Assembly (NCBI GenBank): GCA_001914785.1
Contig: MNDE01000138.1
Coordinates: 1-58,157 of the forward strand
Reading direction: 5' to 3'
Length of the DNA stretch: 58,157 bases
Source of the DNA: Acidobacteria bacterium 13_2_20CM_57_17
GTDB lineage: Bacteria > Acidobacteriota > Terriglobia > Acidiferrales > UBA7541
Positions within the stretch are counted from its first letter, which is position 1, and every line of letters begins with the position of its first letter. The notes under the pieces are model-generated. The model did not search any database and was not told where the DNA came from. It saw nothing but the letters and a program-made list of their open reading frames with translations. Of the stretch, positions 39,700-48,977 are shown piece by piece. Made by a program: the position numbers and the translations under genes.

Positions 39700-40892
39700 C
39701 ACCCGTTGAAACCGCAATCGGAACAGCGAAAACGATGGTCCTCAATATGGGACCGCAGCACCCGTCGACGCACGGGGTGCTGCGCATTTTGCTGGAGCTG
39801 GACGGCGAGACGGTGGTGAAGGCAATTCCTGATCTCGGCTACCTGCACACGGGAATCGAAAAATCCTGCGAAGACAAGACCTATTCGCAAGTCATCACGC
39901 TGACGGATCGGATGGATTACCTAAATCCGCTGGGCAACAACCTCGTGTACTGCCTGGCAGTGGAAAAGCTGCTTGGCCTGGAAGTGCCGAAGCGCGCGCA
40001 ATACATCCGCGTGATGATGGTGGAGTTGCAGAGAATTTCTTCGCACTTGGTGTGGCTAGGCACGCATGCGATCGACCTGGGAGCGATGTCGGTTTTTCTG
40101 TACTGCTTCCGCGAGCGCGAAGAGATTTTAAAAATTTTCGAATTGTTCACGGGCCAGCGGATGATGACCAGCTACATTCGCATCGGCGGGCTGGCCCTGG
40201 ATCCGCCGGCGGGCTGGCGGCAACCGGTCGAGCGCTTCCTGAAAATGATGCCGAGCCGGGTGGACGAATACGAAACACTGCTGACGGAAAACCGCATCTG
40301 GATCGGGCGCACCAAGGGGGTCGGGTACATCTCGGCCGAGGATGCGATTGCGTTGAGCATGAGCGGGCCGACGCTGCGCGCGGCCGGCGTTGCTTACGAC
40401 AATCGAAAAGTGTTTCCGTATTCGAGCTACGAGGAATTCAATTTCAACGTGCCGACGCGAACGGAATCGGATTGCTATGCGCGATACCTGTTGCGCGTGG
40501 CGGAAATGCGCGAAAGCCTGAAGATCATCCGGCAGGCGTTCGACAAGATCAAGGACGAAGGACCGATCAAGGCGGACGCGCCGGGCATCATCCCGCCGCA
40601 GCGCGAAAAGATGAAGACGGAGATGGAAGCGCTCATTTACCACTTTAAGATTTTCACGGAAGGTTTTTCGCCTCCTCCGGGCGAAGCATTTGTGACCATT
40701 GAATCTCCGCGCGGAGAGCTGGGCTGCTTCGTGGCCAGCGACGGCTCGCCAAAGCCGCTCCGCGTTCATTTCCGTTCTCCTTCGTACATTAATTTGCAGG
40801 CGCTGCCGAAGCTGATTGAAGGGCAGTTGATTGCGGATGTCATCGCCTGTATCGGAACCATCGATATCGTTCTCGGAGAAGTCGACAGGTAA
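39696..40892 (+). CDS. nuoD: NADH-quinone oxidoreductase subunit D
   Basis: 398 residues from ATG 39696, overlapping nuoC. MGPQHPSTHGVLRILLELDG, YLHTGIEKSCEDKTYSQ and VMMVELQRISSHLVWLGTHA are classic NuoD/49-kDa stretches; the His-His region and the tyrosine/histidine quinone ligands lie within the first two. It ends with IGTIDIVLGEVDR, the usual C-terminus. It forms the quinone-binding cavity with NuoB. Its TAA overlaps the ATG of the fused nuoEF gene. Confidence 0.96.
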   Translation: MTPVETAIGTAKTMVLNMGPQHPSTHGVLRILLELDGETVVKAIPDLGYLHTGIEKSCEDKTYSQVITLTDRMDYLNPLGNNLVYCLAVEKLLGLEVPKRAQYIRVMMVELQRISSHLVWLGTHAIDLGAMSVFLYCFREREEILKIFELFTGQRMMTSYIRIGGLALDPPAGWRQPVERFLKMMPSRVDEYETLLTENRIWIGRTKGVGYISAEDAIALSMSGPTLRAAGVAYDNRKVFPYSSYEEFNFNVPTRTESDCYARYLLRVAEMRESLKIIRQAFDKIKDEGPIKADAPGIIPPQREKMKTEMEALIYHFKIFTEGFSPPPGEAFVTIESPRGELGCFVASDGSPKPLRVHFRSPSYINLQALPKLIEGQLIADVIACIGTIDIVLGEVDR

Positions 40893-42709
40893 TGATGGAA
40901 CTCTCCACAGCACTTTCGGCGAAGTTTGAGAAGTTGCAGACGAGCTATCCGGTGAAGCGCAGCGCGCTGATTCCCATGCTGATGTACGCGCAGGACGAAT
41001 TCGGCTGCGTCAGCGACGAAATGATCGCGGAGATCGGGCGGCGGCTGGATCTGAATAACGTGCAGGTCGAGGAGACGCTGGCGTATTACTCGATGCTGCA
41101 CCGCAAGCCCTGGGGCAAGCATCATGTGCAGATTTGCACCAACGTGGCCTGCATGCTGAAGGGCGGGAACGAGCTTTTGGAGCGCGCGAAAAAACGGCTG
41201 GAGATCGGCCAGAAGGAAGTTACGGCCGACGGAGTCTTCTCTCTGGAAGAAGTGGAATGCATCGGCGCGTGCACGGGCGCTCCCGCGATGCAGGTCAACT
41301 ACGATTTCTACGAAAACCTGACGCCTCTTAAGTTCGACCGCATCATCGAAGACCTCGACGTCGGCAAACATCCCGCACCCGAACCGGTAATTTCAGGCGC
41401 GCTGCACGAACGGCACGAGCTGGAAACGCCGCTCATCAGCCGGCGATGGGGGATGAAGGACTCGCACAAGATCGACGTCTACCTGATGCAAGGCGGCTAC
41501 AAAGCGCTGGAGAAAGCGCTGAAAGAGATGACGCCGGAGTCGATCATCGAGGAAGTGAAGAAGTCGAACCTGCGCGGTCGCGGCGGCGCAGGATTCCCGA
41601 CCGGAATGAAGTGGTCGTTCGTGCCCAAGGACACGCCGAAGCCCAAATACGTGATTTGCAATGCGGATGAATCCGAGCCGGGAACTTGCAAGGACCGGCC
41701 GCTGATGGAGATGGACCCGCACCAGTTGATCGAAGGAATGGTGATTGCGGGACGCGCCATCAGTTCGCACCAGGGATTCATTTATATTCGCGGCGAATAC
41801 CGCTACGTGCTGGATATCGTGGACGGAGCTCTCGGCGAAGCGTATGCGCGCGGCTACCTGGGGAAGAATATTCTCGGAACGGGATTCGATTTCGATTTGC
41901 TGGCGCATACCGGAGCAGGCGCTTACGAGTGCGGCGAAGAATCCGCACTGATGGAATCGCTCGAAGGCAAGCGCGGCTACCCGCGAATTAAGCCGCCCTT
42001 CCCCGCCGTGGTGGGATTGTACGGATGCCCGACAATCATTAACAACGTGGAAACGCTGAGCGCGGTGCCCTCGATTATCCGCGAAGGCGGCGATGCGTAT
42101 GCCAGCCGCGGCACGCCGAAAAACGGCGGCACACGCATGCTGTGCATCGCGGGACACGTCAACAAGCCTGGAATATACGAAGTGCGGCTGGGGATGAACA
42201 TGAAAAAGTTCATCTACGACGTGGCCGGAGGAATTCCGGACGGAAAGAAATTGAAGGCGGTGATTCCCGGCGGAAGCTCTTGCCCGCTGCTGGCTGCCGA
42301 CGAGATTGACATCCCGATGGACTATGACTCCGTGGCGAAAGCCGGTTCGATGCTGGGCTCCGGGGGCATGGTGATCATGGACGAAGACACCTGCATGGTG
42401 GACATGGCGCGCCGGATTATGCACTTCTACGCGCATGAATCGTGCGGGTGGTGCATCCCGTGCCGCGAAGGTACAACCTGGCTGCGGAAGACGCTGGAGC
42501 GTTTTCACGCCGGAATGGGACGCGTGGAAGATATCGACATGATTGCGGACCTGGCGAAAAACATGCTAGGCCGCACGTTCTGCCCGCTCGGGGACGCGGC
42601 GGCGATGCCCACGATCAGCATCATGAAGAAGTGGCGCAACGAATTCGAAGATCACTTGCGGGGACGCTGCCCGTACAAATCCGCGGGCGTGCTGGTTGGT
42701 TCGCGATAG
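40892..42709 (+). CDS. nuoEF: Fused NADH-quinone oxidoreductase subunits E and F
   Basis: 605 residues. Residues 1-165 are NuoE, with the [2Fe-2S] N1a ligands C82 and C87 (ICTNVACMLKGGNEL) and C123 and C127 (ECIGACTGAP). Residues about 175-605 are NuoF: NLRGRGGAGFPTGMKW for NADH/FMN, ECGEESALMESLEGKRGYPR, and the N3 cluster motif ESCGWCIPCREG with a later GRTFCPLGD cysteine. The linker (about 160-185) is proline and glutamate rich. Separate genes are usual, so the two halves of the electron-input module are held in one chain here. It is translationally coupled to nuoD, with 6 bases to nuoG. Confidence 0.95.
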   Translation: MMELSTALSAKFEKLQTSYPVKRSALIPMLMYAQDEFGCVSDEMIAEIGRRLDLNNVQVEETLAYYSMLHRKPWGKHHVQICTNVACMLKGGNELLERAKKRLEIGQKEVTADGVFSLEEVECIGACTGAPAMQVNYDFYENLTPLKFDRIIEDLDVGKHPAPEPVISGALHERHELETPLISRRWGMKDSHKIDVYLMQGGYKALEKALKEMTPESIIEEVKKSNLRGRGGAGFPTGMKWSFVPKDTPKPKYVICNADESEPGTCKDRPLMEMDPHQLIEGMVIAGRAISSHQGFIYIRGEYRYVLDIVDGALGEAYARGYLGKNILGTGFDFDLLAHTGAGAYECGEESALMESLEGKRGYPRIKPPFPAVVGLYGCPTIINNVETLSAVPSIIREGGDAYASRGTPKNGGTRMLCIAGHVNKPGIYEVRLGMNMKKFIYDVAGGIPDGKKLKAVIPGGSSCPLLAADEIDIPMDYDSVAKAGSMLGSGGMVIMDEDTCMVDMARRIMHFYAHESCGWCIPCREGTTWLRKTLERFHAGMGRVEDIDMIADLAKNMLGRTFCPLGDAAAMPTISIMKKWRNEFEDHLRGRCPYKSAGVLVGSR

Positions 42710-42715
42710 GAATCC

Positions 42716-44953
42716 ATGGCCGAGCAGAAACTGATCAAGCTGAAAATTAACGAACGCGAAGTGCAGGTGCCGCAGGGAACGCTGGTGATTGAAGCGACGC
42801 GGCGCATGGGGACGGAAGTGCCGTCGTTCTGCTACTACCCCGGCTTGTCGCTGCAAGCGGCGTGCCGCATGTGCCTGGTGGAAGTCGAAAAAGCGCCGAA
42901 GCTGCAGACCGCGTGCACGCTGGTGGCGATGGAAGGGATGATCGTTCGAACGGACACTGAGCAGGTGCGCCAGGCGCGCAAGTACATGCTGGAATTCCTG
43001 CTGACGAATCACCCGCTGGATTGCCCGGTGTGCGACAAGGGCGGCGAGTGCGAATTGCAGGACATGGTGTTCCGTTACGGCGCGGACTCCAGCCGATTTG
43101 TTGAGGAAAAAATTCACCGGCCTGAAGAAAAATGGTCGGAGCTGGTCTATTACGATGCACCGCGCTGCATTTTGTGCTTCCGCTGCGTGCGCGTGTGCGA
43201 TGAAGGCATGGACGTAAAGGCGCTGGGCGTGGGCATGCGCGGGGCGAACAGCGTGATCATCCCGAACCGCCAGGATCATCTGGAGTGCGAAGAGTGCGGG
43301 ATGTGCATCGATATCTGCCCGGTGGGAGCGCTGACCAGCGGGACCTACCGGTATAAAACGCGCCCGTGGGAAATGGCGTACGTTCCGACGGTGTGCACGC
43401 ATTGTTCGAATGGCTGCAAGACCACGCTGAGCGTGCGCAACCACGAGATTCTGCGTTCGAACAACCGCGACCTGAGCGGGATCAACGGAGATTTTCTTTG
43501 CGTGAAGGGGCGGTTTGGATTTGATTTCACCAGGCACGCCGAGCGCATCCGGCAGCCAATGGTTCGCAAGAGCGGCAAGCTTTGTCCTGCATCGTGGGAG
43601 GAAGCCGCGCAGGCCGCGGCGACGATGCTGAAGGGCGTCTACGATTCCGGCGGCAAAGACGCGATCGGTTTCATCGGCTCGAACCGCGCTTCGAATGAAG
43701 AGAACTATCTGCTGCAGAAGCTGGCGCGCACGACGTTTGGAACAAACAACGTCGATCACCACCGCACAGCCGATTATACGGGATTGATTACCGCGCTGGG
43801 CGAGCACGCGGCCGATTCGCTGCTGACGATGAAGCAATTGTACGAATCGAAGGCCGTCTTGCTGATCGGAAATGACCCCACGAATCAGAACCCACTTGTC
43901 GCGTGGCAGATTCGCAGCGGAATCCGGCATTTTGGCGCCAAGCTGTTCGTCATCAATGCGAACGAGATCAAGCTGAAGCGCAAGGCCACGCAGTTTGTGA
44001 AAGTGTCAGCCGGCCAGGAGTCCGCCGCGCTGCGGTGGCTGGCGCATGAGCAAGGACAGCTCGCGCCGGAGCTTGTCGAGCAATTGGTGCAGTTGAAAGC
44101 CGGGCTGGAGGCGGTGAGCGATGTCGCCGTAGTTTTTGGCGCGGAGATTTCCGGCGCCGCGATTGCTATGCTAGTAGCCTTCGGTTCGAAGCTGCCGGGC
44201 AAGACGCGCTACATGGCGCTGGGCGATTACGCGAATTCGCGCGGAGCCGCGGACATGGGCGTGCTGCCGGACCGTTTGCCGGGATACGCCTACGTCGGCA
44301 GTCCGCACGCGCACACTTCCTTTGAAAAGTTGTGGGGCTGCGGACCGATTCCGCCAAAGCCAGGACTGACCACGCCGCAAATGGTGGAAGCAGCGCAAGC
44401 GGGAAAGTTGAGGGCGTTGTACGTGATGGGCGCGAACCCACTGGCGCATTTCGGCACACTGAGTCTTGGGCGCGACAAACTGGACACGCTAATCGTGCAC
44501 GAAATGTTTCTGACGGAGACGGCCAGCGTCGCGGACATCGTTTTTCCCGCGACCTCAGCGTACGAAAAGGACGGGACGGTCACTAACACTTCGGGCGAAA
44601 TTCAGATGCTGCGCAAGGGCGCGGAAGTGATGGGGCCGAGGAGCGATTTCGATTTGCTGCGAATCCTGTCGCATCAACTGGAAAAGCTGGGACTGGGGAA
44701 AGCGTTTCATTACAAGAATCCGGCCGCGGTGTTTGAAGAAATTCGCAAGACGGTGAGCGGCTATAACGTGCAGCCGGCGGGGCTGCTGACCGGGGGCGCG
44801 GAGCCGACGCGCGTGGAATTCTCGAGGAATGGGTACGCGCCGTACGACGTGCCGGTGGGATTGATTCGGCCCGCGAAGGACACTTTGTTTACGAGCGGGA
44901 CGCTGGGGCGCTTCTGCACCATGATGGAATCCCTGCCGGAGGCCAAGGCCTAG
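42716..44953 (+). CDS. nuoG: NADH-quinone oxidoreductase subunit G
   Basis: 745 residues. N-terminal [2Fe-2S] ligands C39, C50, C53 and C67 (N1b); a His/Cys site H99, C103, C106, C112 (HPLDCPVCDKGGEC); then two 4Fe-4S motifs CILCFRCVRVC and CEECGMCIDICP. A molybdopterin-oxidoreductase-like domain follows, starting CTHCSNGCKTTL, which lacks a cofactor role in complex I. It passes electrons from NuoEF toward the quinone site. The last part, GAEPTRVEFSRNGYAPYDVP, is not typical for short NuoG forms. 6 bases from nuoEF and 2 bases before nuoH. Confidence 0.95.
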   Translation: MAEQKLIKLKINEREVQVPQGTLVIEATRRMGTEVPSFCYYPGLSLQAACRMCLVEVEKAPKLQTACTLVAMEGMIVRTDTEQVRQARKYMLEFLLTNHPLDCPVCDKGGECELQDMVFRYGADSSRFVEEKIHRPEEKWSELVYYDAPRCILCFRCVRVCDEGMDVKALGVGMRGANSVIIPNRQDHLECEECGMCIDICPVGALTSGTYRYKTRPWEMAYVPTVCTHCSNGCKTTLSVRNHEILRSNNRDLSGINGDFLCVKGRFGFDFTRHAERIRQPMVRKSGKLCPASWEEAAQAAATMLKGVYDSGGKDAIGFIGSNRASNEENYLLQKLARTTFGTNNVDHHRTADYTGLITALGEHAADSLLTMKQLYESKAVLLIGNDPTNQNPLVAWQIRSGIRHFGAKLFVINANEIKLKRKATQFVKVSAGQESAALRWLAHEQGQLAPELVEQLVQLKAGLEAVSDVAVVFGAEISGAAIAMLVAFGSKLPGKTRYMALGDYANSRGAADMGVLPDRLPGYAYVGSPHAHTSFEKLWGCGPIPPKPGLTTPQMVEAAQAGKLRALYVMGANPLAHFGTLSLGRDKLDTLIVHEMFLTETASVADIVFPATSAYEKDGTVTNTSGEIQMLRKGAEVMGPRSDFDLLRILSHQLEKLGLGKAFHYKNPAAVFEEIRKTVSGYNVQPAGLLTGGAEPTRVEFSRNGYAPYDVPVGLIRPAKDTLFTSGTLGRFCTMMESLPEAKA

Positions 44954-44955
44954 CC

Positions 44956-46185
44956 GTGACTTCTTTTTTGTCCACAAACGCGGAGCTGGTCATCACGGCC
45001 GTCAAGATCGCGCTGCTGCTCTTCATCGTCCTGACAGTGAACGCGTATCTGACGTGGTTCGAGCGGAAAGTCGTGGCGCACATTCAGTCACGCTGGGGAC
45101 CGCATCGCGTGGGTCCGCATGGATTGCTGCAGCCGCTGGCCGACGGCCTGAAATTTCTTTTCAAGGAAGACCCTACACCGGCGGGCGCCGATAAATTTGT
45201 CTACTACCTGGCGCCGCTACTGGCTTTGGCGCTGGCGCTGACGTCGATTGCGCTTATTCCGTTTGGGCCGCAGCCGATTCGATTGTTCAATCACGACATT
45301 TATCTGGGAATCGTGTCGCCGGATGTGAACATCGGAATTCTGGCGCTGTTCGCGATCACGGCGATGGGCGTTTATGGCGTGGCGCTAGCGGGATGGTCTT
45401 CCAACAGCAAGTATCCGCTGCTCGGCGGGCTGCGCAGCTCGGCGCAAATGATCAGTTACGAGCTGGCGCTGACGATGTCCGTGGTCGGCGTGCTGCTGAT
45501 GGCGGGCAGCTTCAACTTGAAGCAAATTATCGAAGCGCAGGCGCACCATCCGGAGCGGGGAATTTTTGGCTGGAATGTGTGGCCGCAGATTTTGGGATTT
45601 TTTTGTTTTTTCGTGGCGGCGGTGGCGGAAACGAATCGCGTGCCGTTCGATTTGCCCGAAGCCGAGTCTGAACTAGTCGCGGGCTTTCATACCGAGTACG
45701 CCAGCTTCAAGTTCGCGATGTTCTTCATCGCGGAATATACCAGCATGATCACGGTTTCGTGCTTGTGCTCTATTTTATTTTTCGGTGGCTGGCTGTCTCC
45801 CTTCCCTGCTTCGTGGACCTTCACTCATTATTTGCCGTCGGTGATCCTGATTCCGTTCGGGCTGTGGGTGATTTTGGACGGCTTCCGCTACGAAACGATG
45901 TTCGGCCGCATTATTTTGCCGGGGGTCGGAACGGCAATTGCCGGGCTGGGCGCGGTTTTTGTCTTGCTCCCTAACGTGAATGAGTTTATCCAGGCGCCCT
46001 TCTGGCTGTTGTCCAAGATTTTTGTTTTTCTGTTTGTGTATGTGTGGATGCGCGGGACGCTGCCGCGTTTCCGTTATGACCAGTTGATGGCCTTCGGGTG
46101 GAAATTGCTTCTGCCGCTGTCCATAGTGAACGTAATTGTCACCAGCTTTGTGATCCTAGTGAGAATGACATGGGGCGCGAAATGA
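44956..46185 (+). CDS. nuoH: NADH-quinone oxidoreductase subunit H
   Basis: 409 residues from a GTG two bases after the nuoG stop. About eight to nine membrane helices. TWFERKVVAHIQSRWGPHRV GPHGLLQPLADGLKFLFKED is the signature block between helix 1 and 2, and ETNRVPFDLPEAESELVAGF carries the conserved glutamates of the proton/quinone E-channel. Together with NuoA, NuoB, NuoD and NuoI it builds the quinone tunnel. nuoI, usually next, is missing: the stop overlaps nuoJ directly. Confidence 0.96.
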   Translation: MTSFLSTNAELVITAVKIALLLFIVLTVNAYLTWFERKVVAHIQSRWGPHRVGPHGLLQPLADGLKFLFKEDPTPAGADKFVYYLAPLLALALALTSIALIPFGPQPIRLFNHDIYLGIVSPDVNIGILALFAITAMGVYGVALAGWSSNSKYPLLGGLRSSAQMISYELALTMSVVGVLLMAGSFNLKQIIEAQAHHPERGIFGWNVWPQILGFFCFFVAAVAETNRVPFDLPEAESELVAGFHTEYASFKFAMFFIAEYTSMITVSCLCSILFFGGWLSPFPASWTFTHYLPSVILIPFGLWVILDGFRYETMFGRIILPGVGTAIAGLGAVFVLLPNVNEFIQAPFWLLSKIFVFLFVYVWMRGTLPRFRYDQLMAFGWKLLLPLSIVNVIVTSFVILVRMTWGAK

Positions 46186-46685
46186 CGGCGCCGCTCGTTG
46201 TTTTCTTTGTGCTAGCGGCGCTGGCAGTGATTGGCGCGGTCAGCCTGATTTTGCAGAAGCACCCGATTCATAGCGCGCTGTCGCTGATCGTGGTGATGGT
46301 TGCCCTCGCGGGACTTTATCTTCTGCTGGGCGCGGAGTTCGTTGCTGCCGTGCAGATCATAGTCTATGGCGGCGCGATCATGGTGCTGTTCGTGTTCGTA
46401 ATCATGCTTTTGAACGCGGGCGTGGAGGAGCACACCAACCTTTCCAAGATGGCGGGAGCGCCGGGATTGCTCCTGGTGGTGGCGCTGGCGGGCTTCGTGG
46501 CGGCGACGATCGCGAAGTCGGCGGAGAGCGTGCATGCCGCGCCGCAAACGGGAGAACTTGCTTCGACGCTCGAAATTTCTAACATGATCTTCAAGGACTT
46601 CGTTTATCCGTTCGAGCTGACTTCGTTCCTGATTCTCGTGGCGGTGCTCGGGGCCACGGTACTGGCCCAGCGGGAGAAAAGTTGA
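46182..46685 (+). CDS. nuoJ: NADH-quinone oxidoreductase subunit J
   Basis: 167 residues from ATG 46182, which overlaps the nuoH stop as ATGA; a start further up at 46170 would add four residues inside nuoH. Five helices. LYLLLGAEFVAAVQIIVYGG AIMVLFVFVIML is the conserved third helix with its pi-bulge region. It belongs to the membrane arm linking the quinone site to the antiporter subunits. The stop is one base before the nuoK start. Confidence 0.93.
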   Translation: MTAPLVVFFVLAALAVIGAVSLILQKHPIHSALSLIVVMVALAGLYLLLGAEFVAAVQIIVYGGAIMVLFVFVIMLLNAGVEEHTNLSKMAGAPGLLLVVALAGFVAATIAKSAESVHAAPQTGELASTLEISNMIFKDFVYPFELTSFLILVAVLGATVLAQREKS

Positions 46686-46686
46686 G

Positions 46687-46989
46687 ATGGTACCGACGAA
46701 CTATTACGTCATACTGAGCGCGATCCTGTTCGGGCTGGGCGTGTTTGCGTTTATCTTCAAGCGCAACATCATCACCATTTTCATGTCCATTGAGCTGATG
46801 CTCAACGCCGTCAATCTCGCGTTTGTGGCGTTCAGCCAGCCTCTGGGAAAAGTCGACGGCCAGGTTTTTGTGCTGTTCGTGATCGTGGTGGCGGCGGCGG
46901 AAGCCGCCGTGGGACTGGGAATCATCATCTTGATTGCGCGCAACCGGCAAACGCTGAACGTGGAACGCGTGGACCTGCTCAAACTCTAA
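46687..46989 (+). CDS. nuoK: NADH-quinone oxidoreductase subunit K
   Basis: 100 residues, three helices. The second helix FMSIELMLNAVNLAFVAFS carries the key membrane glutamate (ELMLNAVNL), and VFVLFVIVVAAAEAAVGLGI has the second one in AAAEAAVG. These form the middle of the proton relay. Its final A is shared with the ATG of nuoL, so the genes overlap by a single base. Confidence 0.95.
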   Translation: MVPTNYYVILSAILFGLGVFAFIFKRNIITIFMSIELMLNAVNLAFVAFSQPLGKVDGQVFVLFVIVVAAAEAAVGLGIIILIARNRQTLNVERVDLLKL

Positions 46990-48977
46990 TGCCGAAATAC
47001 CCGATGCTCGAATTCCTGTGGATTGTTCCACTGCTGCCGCTGCTGGGCTCGGCGGTGAACGGACTTTTTGGCGCGAAGTGGCCGAACAAGATTGTGAACT
47101 GGGTGGCGATCGGCTCCACGGGGCTTTCGTTTCTCGGCGCGCTTGAAGCGGTCCGCGAATTTTTCGAGTCCGGGCAAGTTCTTTTTCACGAGGAATTCTT
47201 CACCTGGATCGCGGCGGGCAATTTCCGCGCGGGCTTCGACCTGCAGATGGACCAGCTCACGGTGGTAATGGTGTTGGTAGTGACCGGAGTGGGCTGGCTG
47301 ATTCACATTTACGCCACCGGATACATGGCGCATGAGGGCGGCTACTACCGGTTCTTTTCCTACCTCAATCTGTTCATGTTTTTCATGCTAATCCTGGTGC
47401 TGGCGGCGAATTACGTGCTGCTCTTCGTTGGCTGGGAGGGCGTCGGGCTTTCGAGCTACTTGCTCATTGGATTTTACTTTCTGAAAAAATCGGCTTCGGA
47501 TGCGGGGAAGAAAGCGTTCATCGTCAATCGCATCGGCGATTTCGGATTCATGTTGGGGATGTTTTTATTGTTCAAGGCATTCGGGACGCTGGATTTCGCG
47601 CAGCTTTTCGCGAAGGCGGATCGTTGGCCCGCGGATGCGATGGGGCATCTTGGCACGTTCACCATCGCGTGCCTGCTGCTCTTCATGGGCGCGTGCGGAA
47701 AATCGGCGCAGTTGCCGTTATACGTCTGGTTGCCGGACGCGATGGAAGGGCCGACACCGGTCAGCGCTTTGATTCATGCGGCGACCATGGTGACGGCGGG
47801 CGTGTACGTCGTAGCGCGCTCGCACATTCTTTTTGCGCATGCGCCGACGGCGATGCTGGTCGTCGCCATCGTTGGTGGCACGACGGCGTTTTTTGCAGCC
47901 ACCATCGGCTTGGTGCAAACGGACATCAAGAAAGTTCTGGCGTACTCCACCGTTAGTCAGTTGGGCTACATGTTTCTGGCGTGCGGCGTGGGCGCGTTTT
48001 CCGCAGGCATCTTTCACCTGATGACGCATGCATTCTTCAAGGCGCTGCTCTTCCTCGCGGCAGGCAGCGTGATTCATGCCATGGGCGGCGAGCAGGACAT
48101 GCTCCGCATGGGCGGACTGAGCAAAAAGATTCGCTGGACGTACGTGACGATGCTGACGGCCACGCTGGCGATTGCGGGGTTCCCGCCGTTTGCAGGTTTC
48201 TTCAGCAAGGACTCGATTCTTTTGAGCACTTTCGAGAATGAGTATGGCGGCCGCAACGTTGGATATGCATTGTACGGGTTCGGACTGGCCACGGCGCTGC
48301 TGACGGCGTTCTACATGTTCCGGCTGATCTTCCTGACCTTTCACGGCAGGCCACGATTTGACGAGCACAAGGTTCACGTCCACGAATCGCCAAACAATAT
48401 GCTCGCGCCGCTGATGGTACTCGCGTTGCTCTCGATAGTGGGCGGCTGGCTGGCCGCGCCGGCGATGCTCGGCACAGGGCCGGACTATTTCTCGAAATTC
48501 CTGCAGCCTGTTTTTGGCGGCGTGGAAGCAGCAGGAGCGGAGGCCGAAGCGCGCTCGCTCGAAGTAACGTTGGCTATCGTTGCAGTTCTTACGGCGCTGC
48601 TCGGCGCCGCAGTTGCTTACTGGCTGTATCTGAAGCGGCCTGAAAAGACAGACGCGCTTGCCAAGTCGCTGAAGCCCGCGTACAGCACTCTGCTGAACAA
48701 GTATTACGTGGACGAATTGTATGCGGCTGTGGTGGTCAAGCCGCTGCTGTGGATTTCGACCAATGTCCTATGGAAGGGCGCCGATATTGCGGGAATCGAT
48801 GGCGCCGTGAACGGCATTGCTGAAGGCGCGACTGCCATCGGCGACGGGGTTCGTCACGCGCAATCCGGGAACACGCGGAGTTACGCGGTGTGGGTGGTCG
48901 TTGGAGCGCTGGTGGTAATCGGGGTAATCTTCTTCTGGCCGTTCGGCGGAAAAGCGGTTATCGGGATGGTGCACTGA
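46989..48977 (+). CDS. nuoL: NADH-quinone oxidoreductase subunit L
   Basis: 662 residues, about 15-16 helices, full length. GWEGVGLSSYLLIGFYF, then KSAQLPLYVWLPDAMEGPTP VSALIHAATMVTAGVYVVAR, and the lysine-bearing helix with SQLGYMFLACGVGAF are the antiporter signatures. The C-terminal half has the long lateral helix region and ends with a membrane anchor (AVWVVVGALVVIGVIFFWPF). It is the distal proton pump of complex I. It overlaps nuoK at its start and nuoM at its end. Confidence 0.95.
   Translation: MPKYPMLEFLWIVPLLPLLGSAVNGLFGAKWPNKIVNWVAIGSTGLSFLGALEAVREFFESGQVLFHEEFFTWIAAGNFRAGFDLQMDQLTVVMVLVVTGVGWLIHIYATGYMAHEGGYYRFFSYLNLFMFFMLILVLAANYVLLFVGWEGVGLSSYLLIGFYFLKKSASDAGKKAFIVNRIGDFGFMLGMFLLFKAFGTLDFAQLFAKADRWPADAMGHLGTFTIACLLLFMGACGKSAQLPLYVWLPDAMEGPTPVSALIHAATMVTAGVYVVARSHILFAHAPTAMLVVAIVGGTTAFFAATIGLVQTDIKKVLAYSTVSQLGYMFLACGVGAFSAGIFHLMTHAFFKALLFLAAGSVIHAMGGEQDMLRMGGLSKKIRWTYVTMLTATLAIAGFPPFAGFFSKDSILLSTFENEYGGRNVGYALYGFGLATALLTAFYMFRLIFLTFHGRPRFDEHKVHVHESPNNMLAPLMVLALLSIVGGWLAAPAMLGTGPDYFSKFLQPVFGGVEAAGAEAEARSLEVTLAIVAVLTALLGAAVAYWLYLKRPEKTDALAKSLKPAYSTLLNKYYVDELYAAVVVKPLLWISTNVLWKGADIAGIDGAVNGIAEGATAIGDGVRHAQSGNTRSYAVWVVVGALVVIGVIFFWPFGGKAVIGMVH

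Noticed and set aside
41393..42508. 371-residue minus-strand frame
   Set aside because: Complement of nuoEF; the plus strand has full iron-sulfur and FMN motifs.
42566..43930. 454-residue minus-strand frame
   Set aside because: Complement of nuoG in GC-rich DNA.
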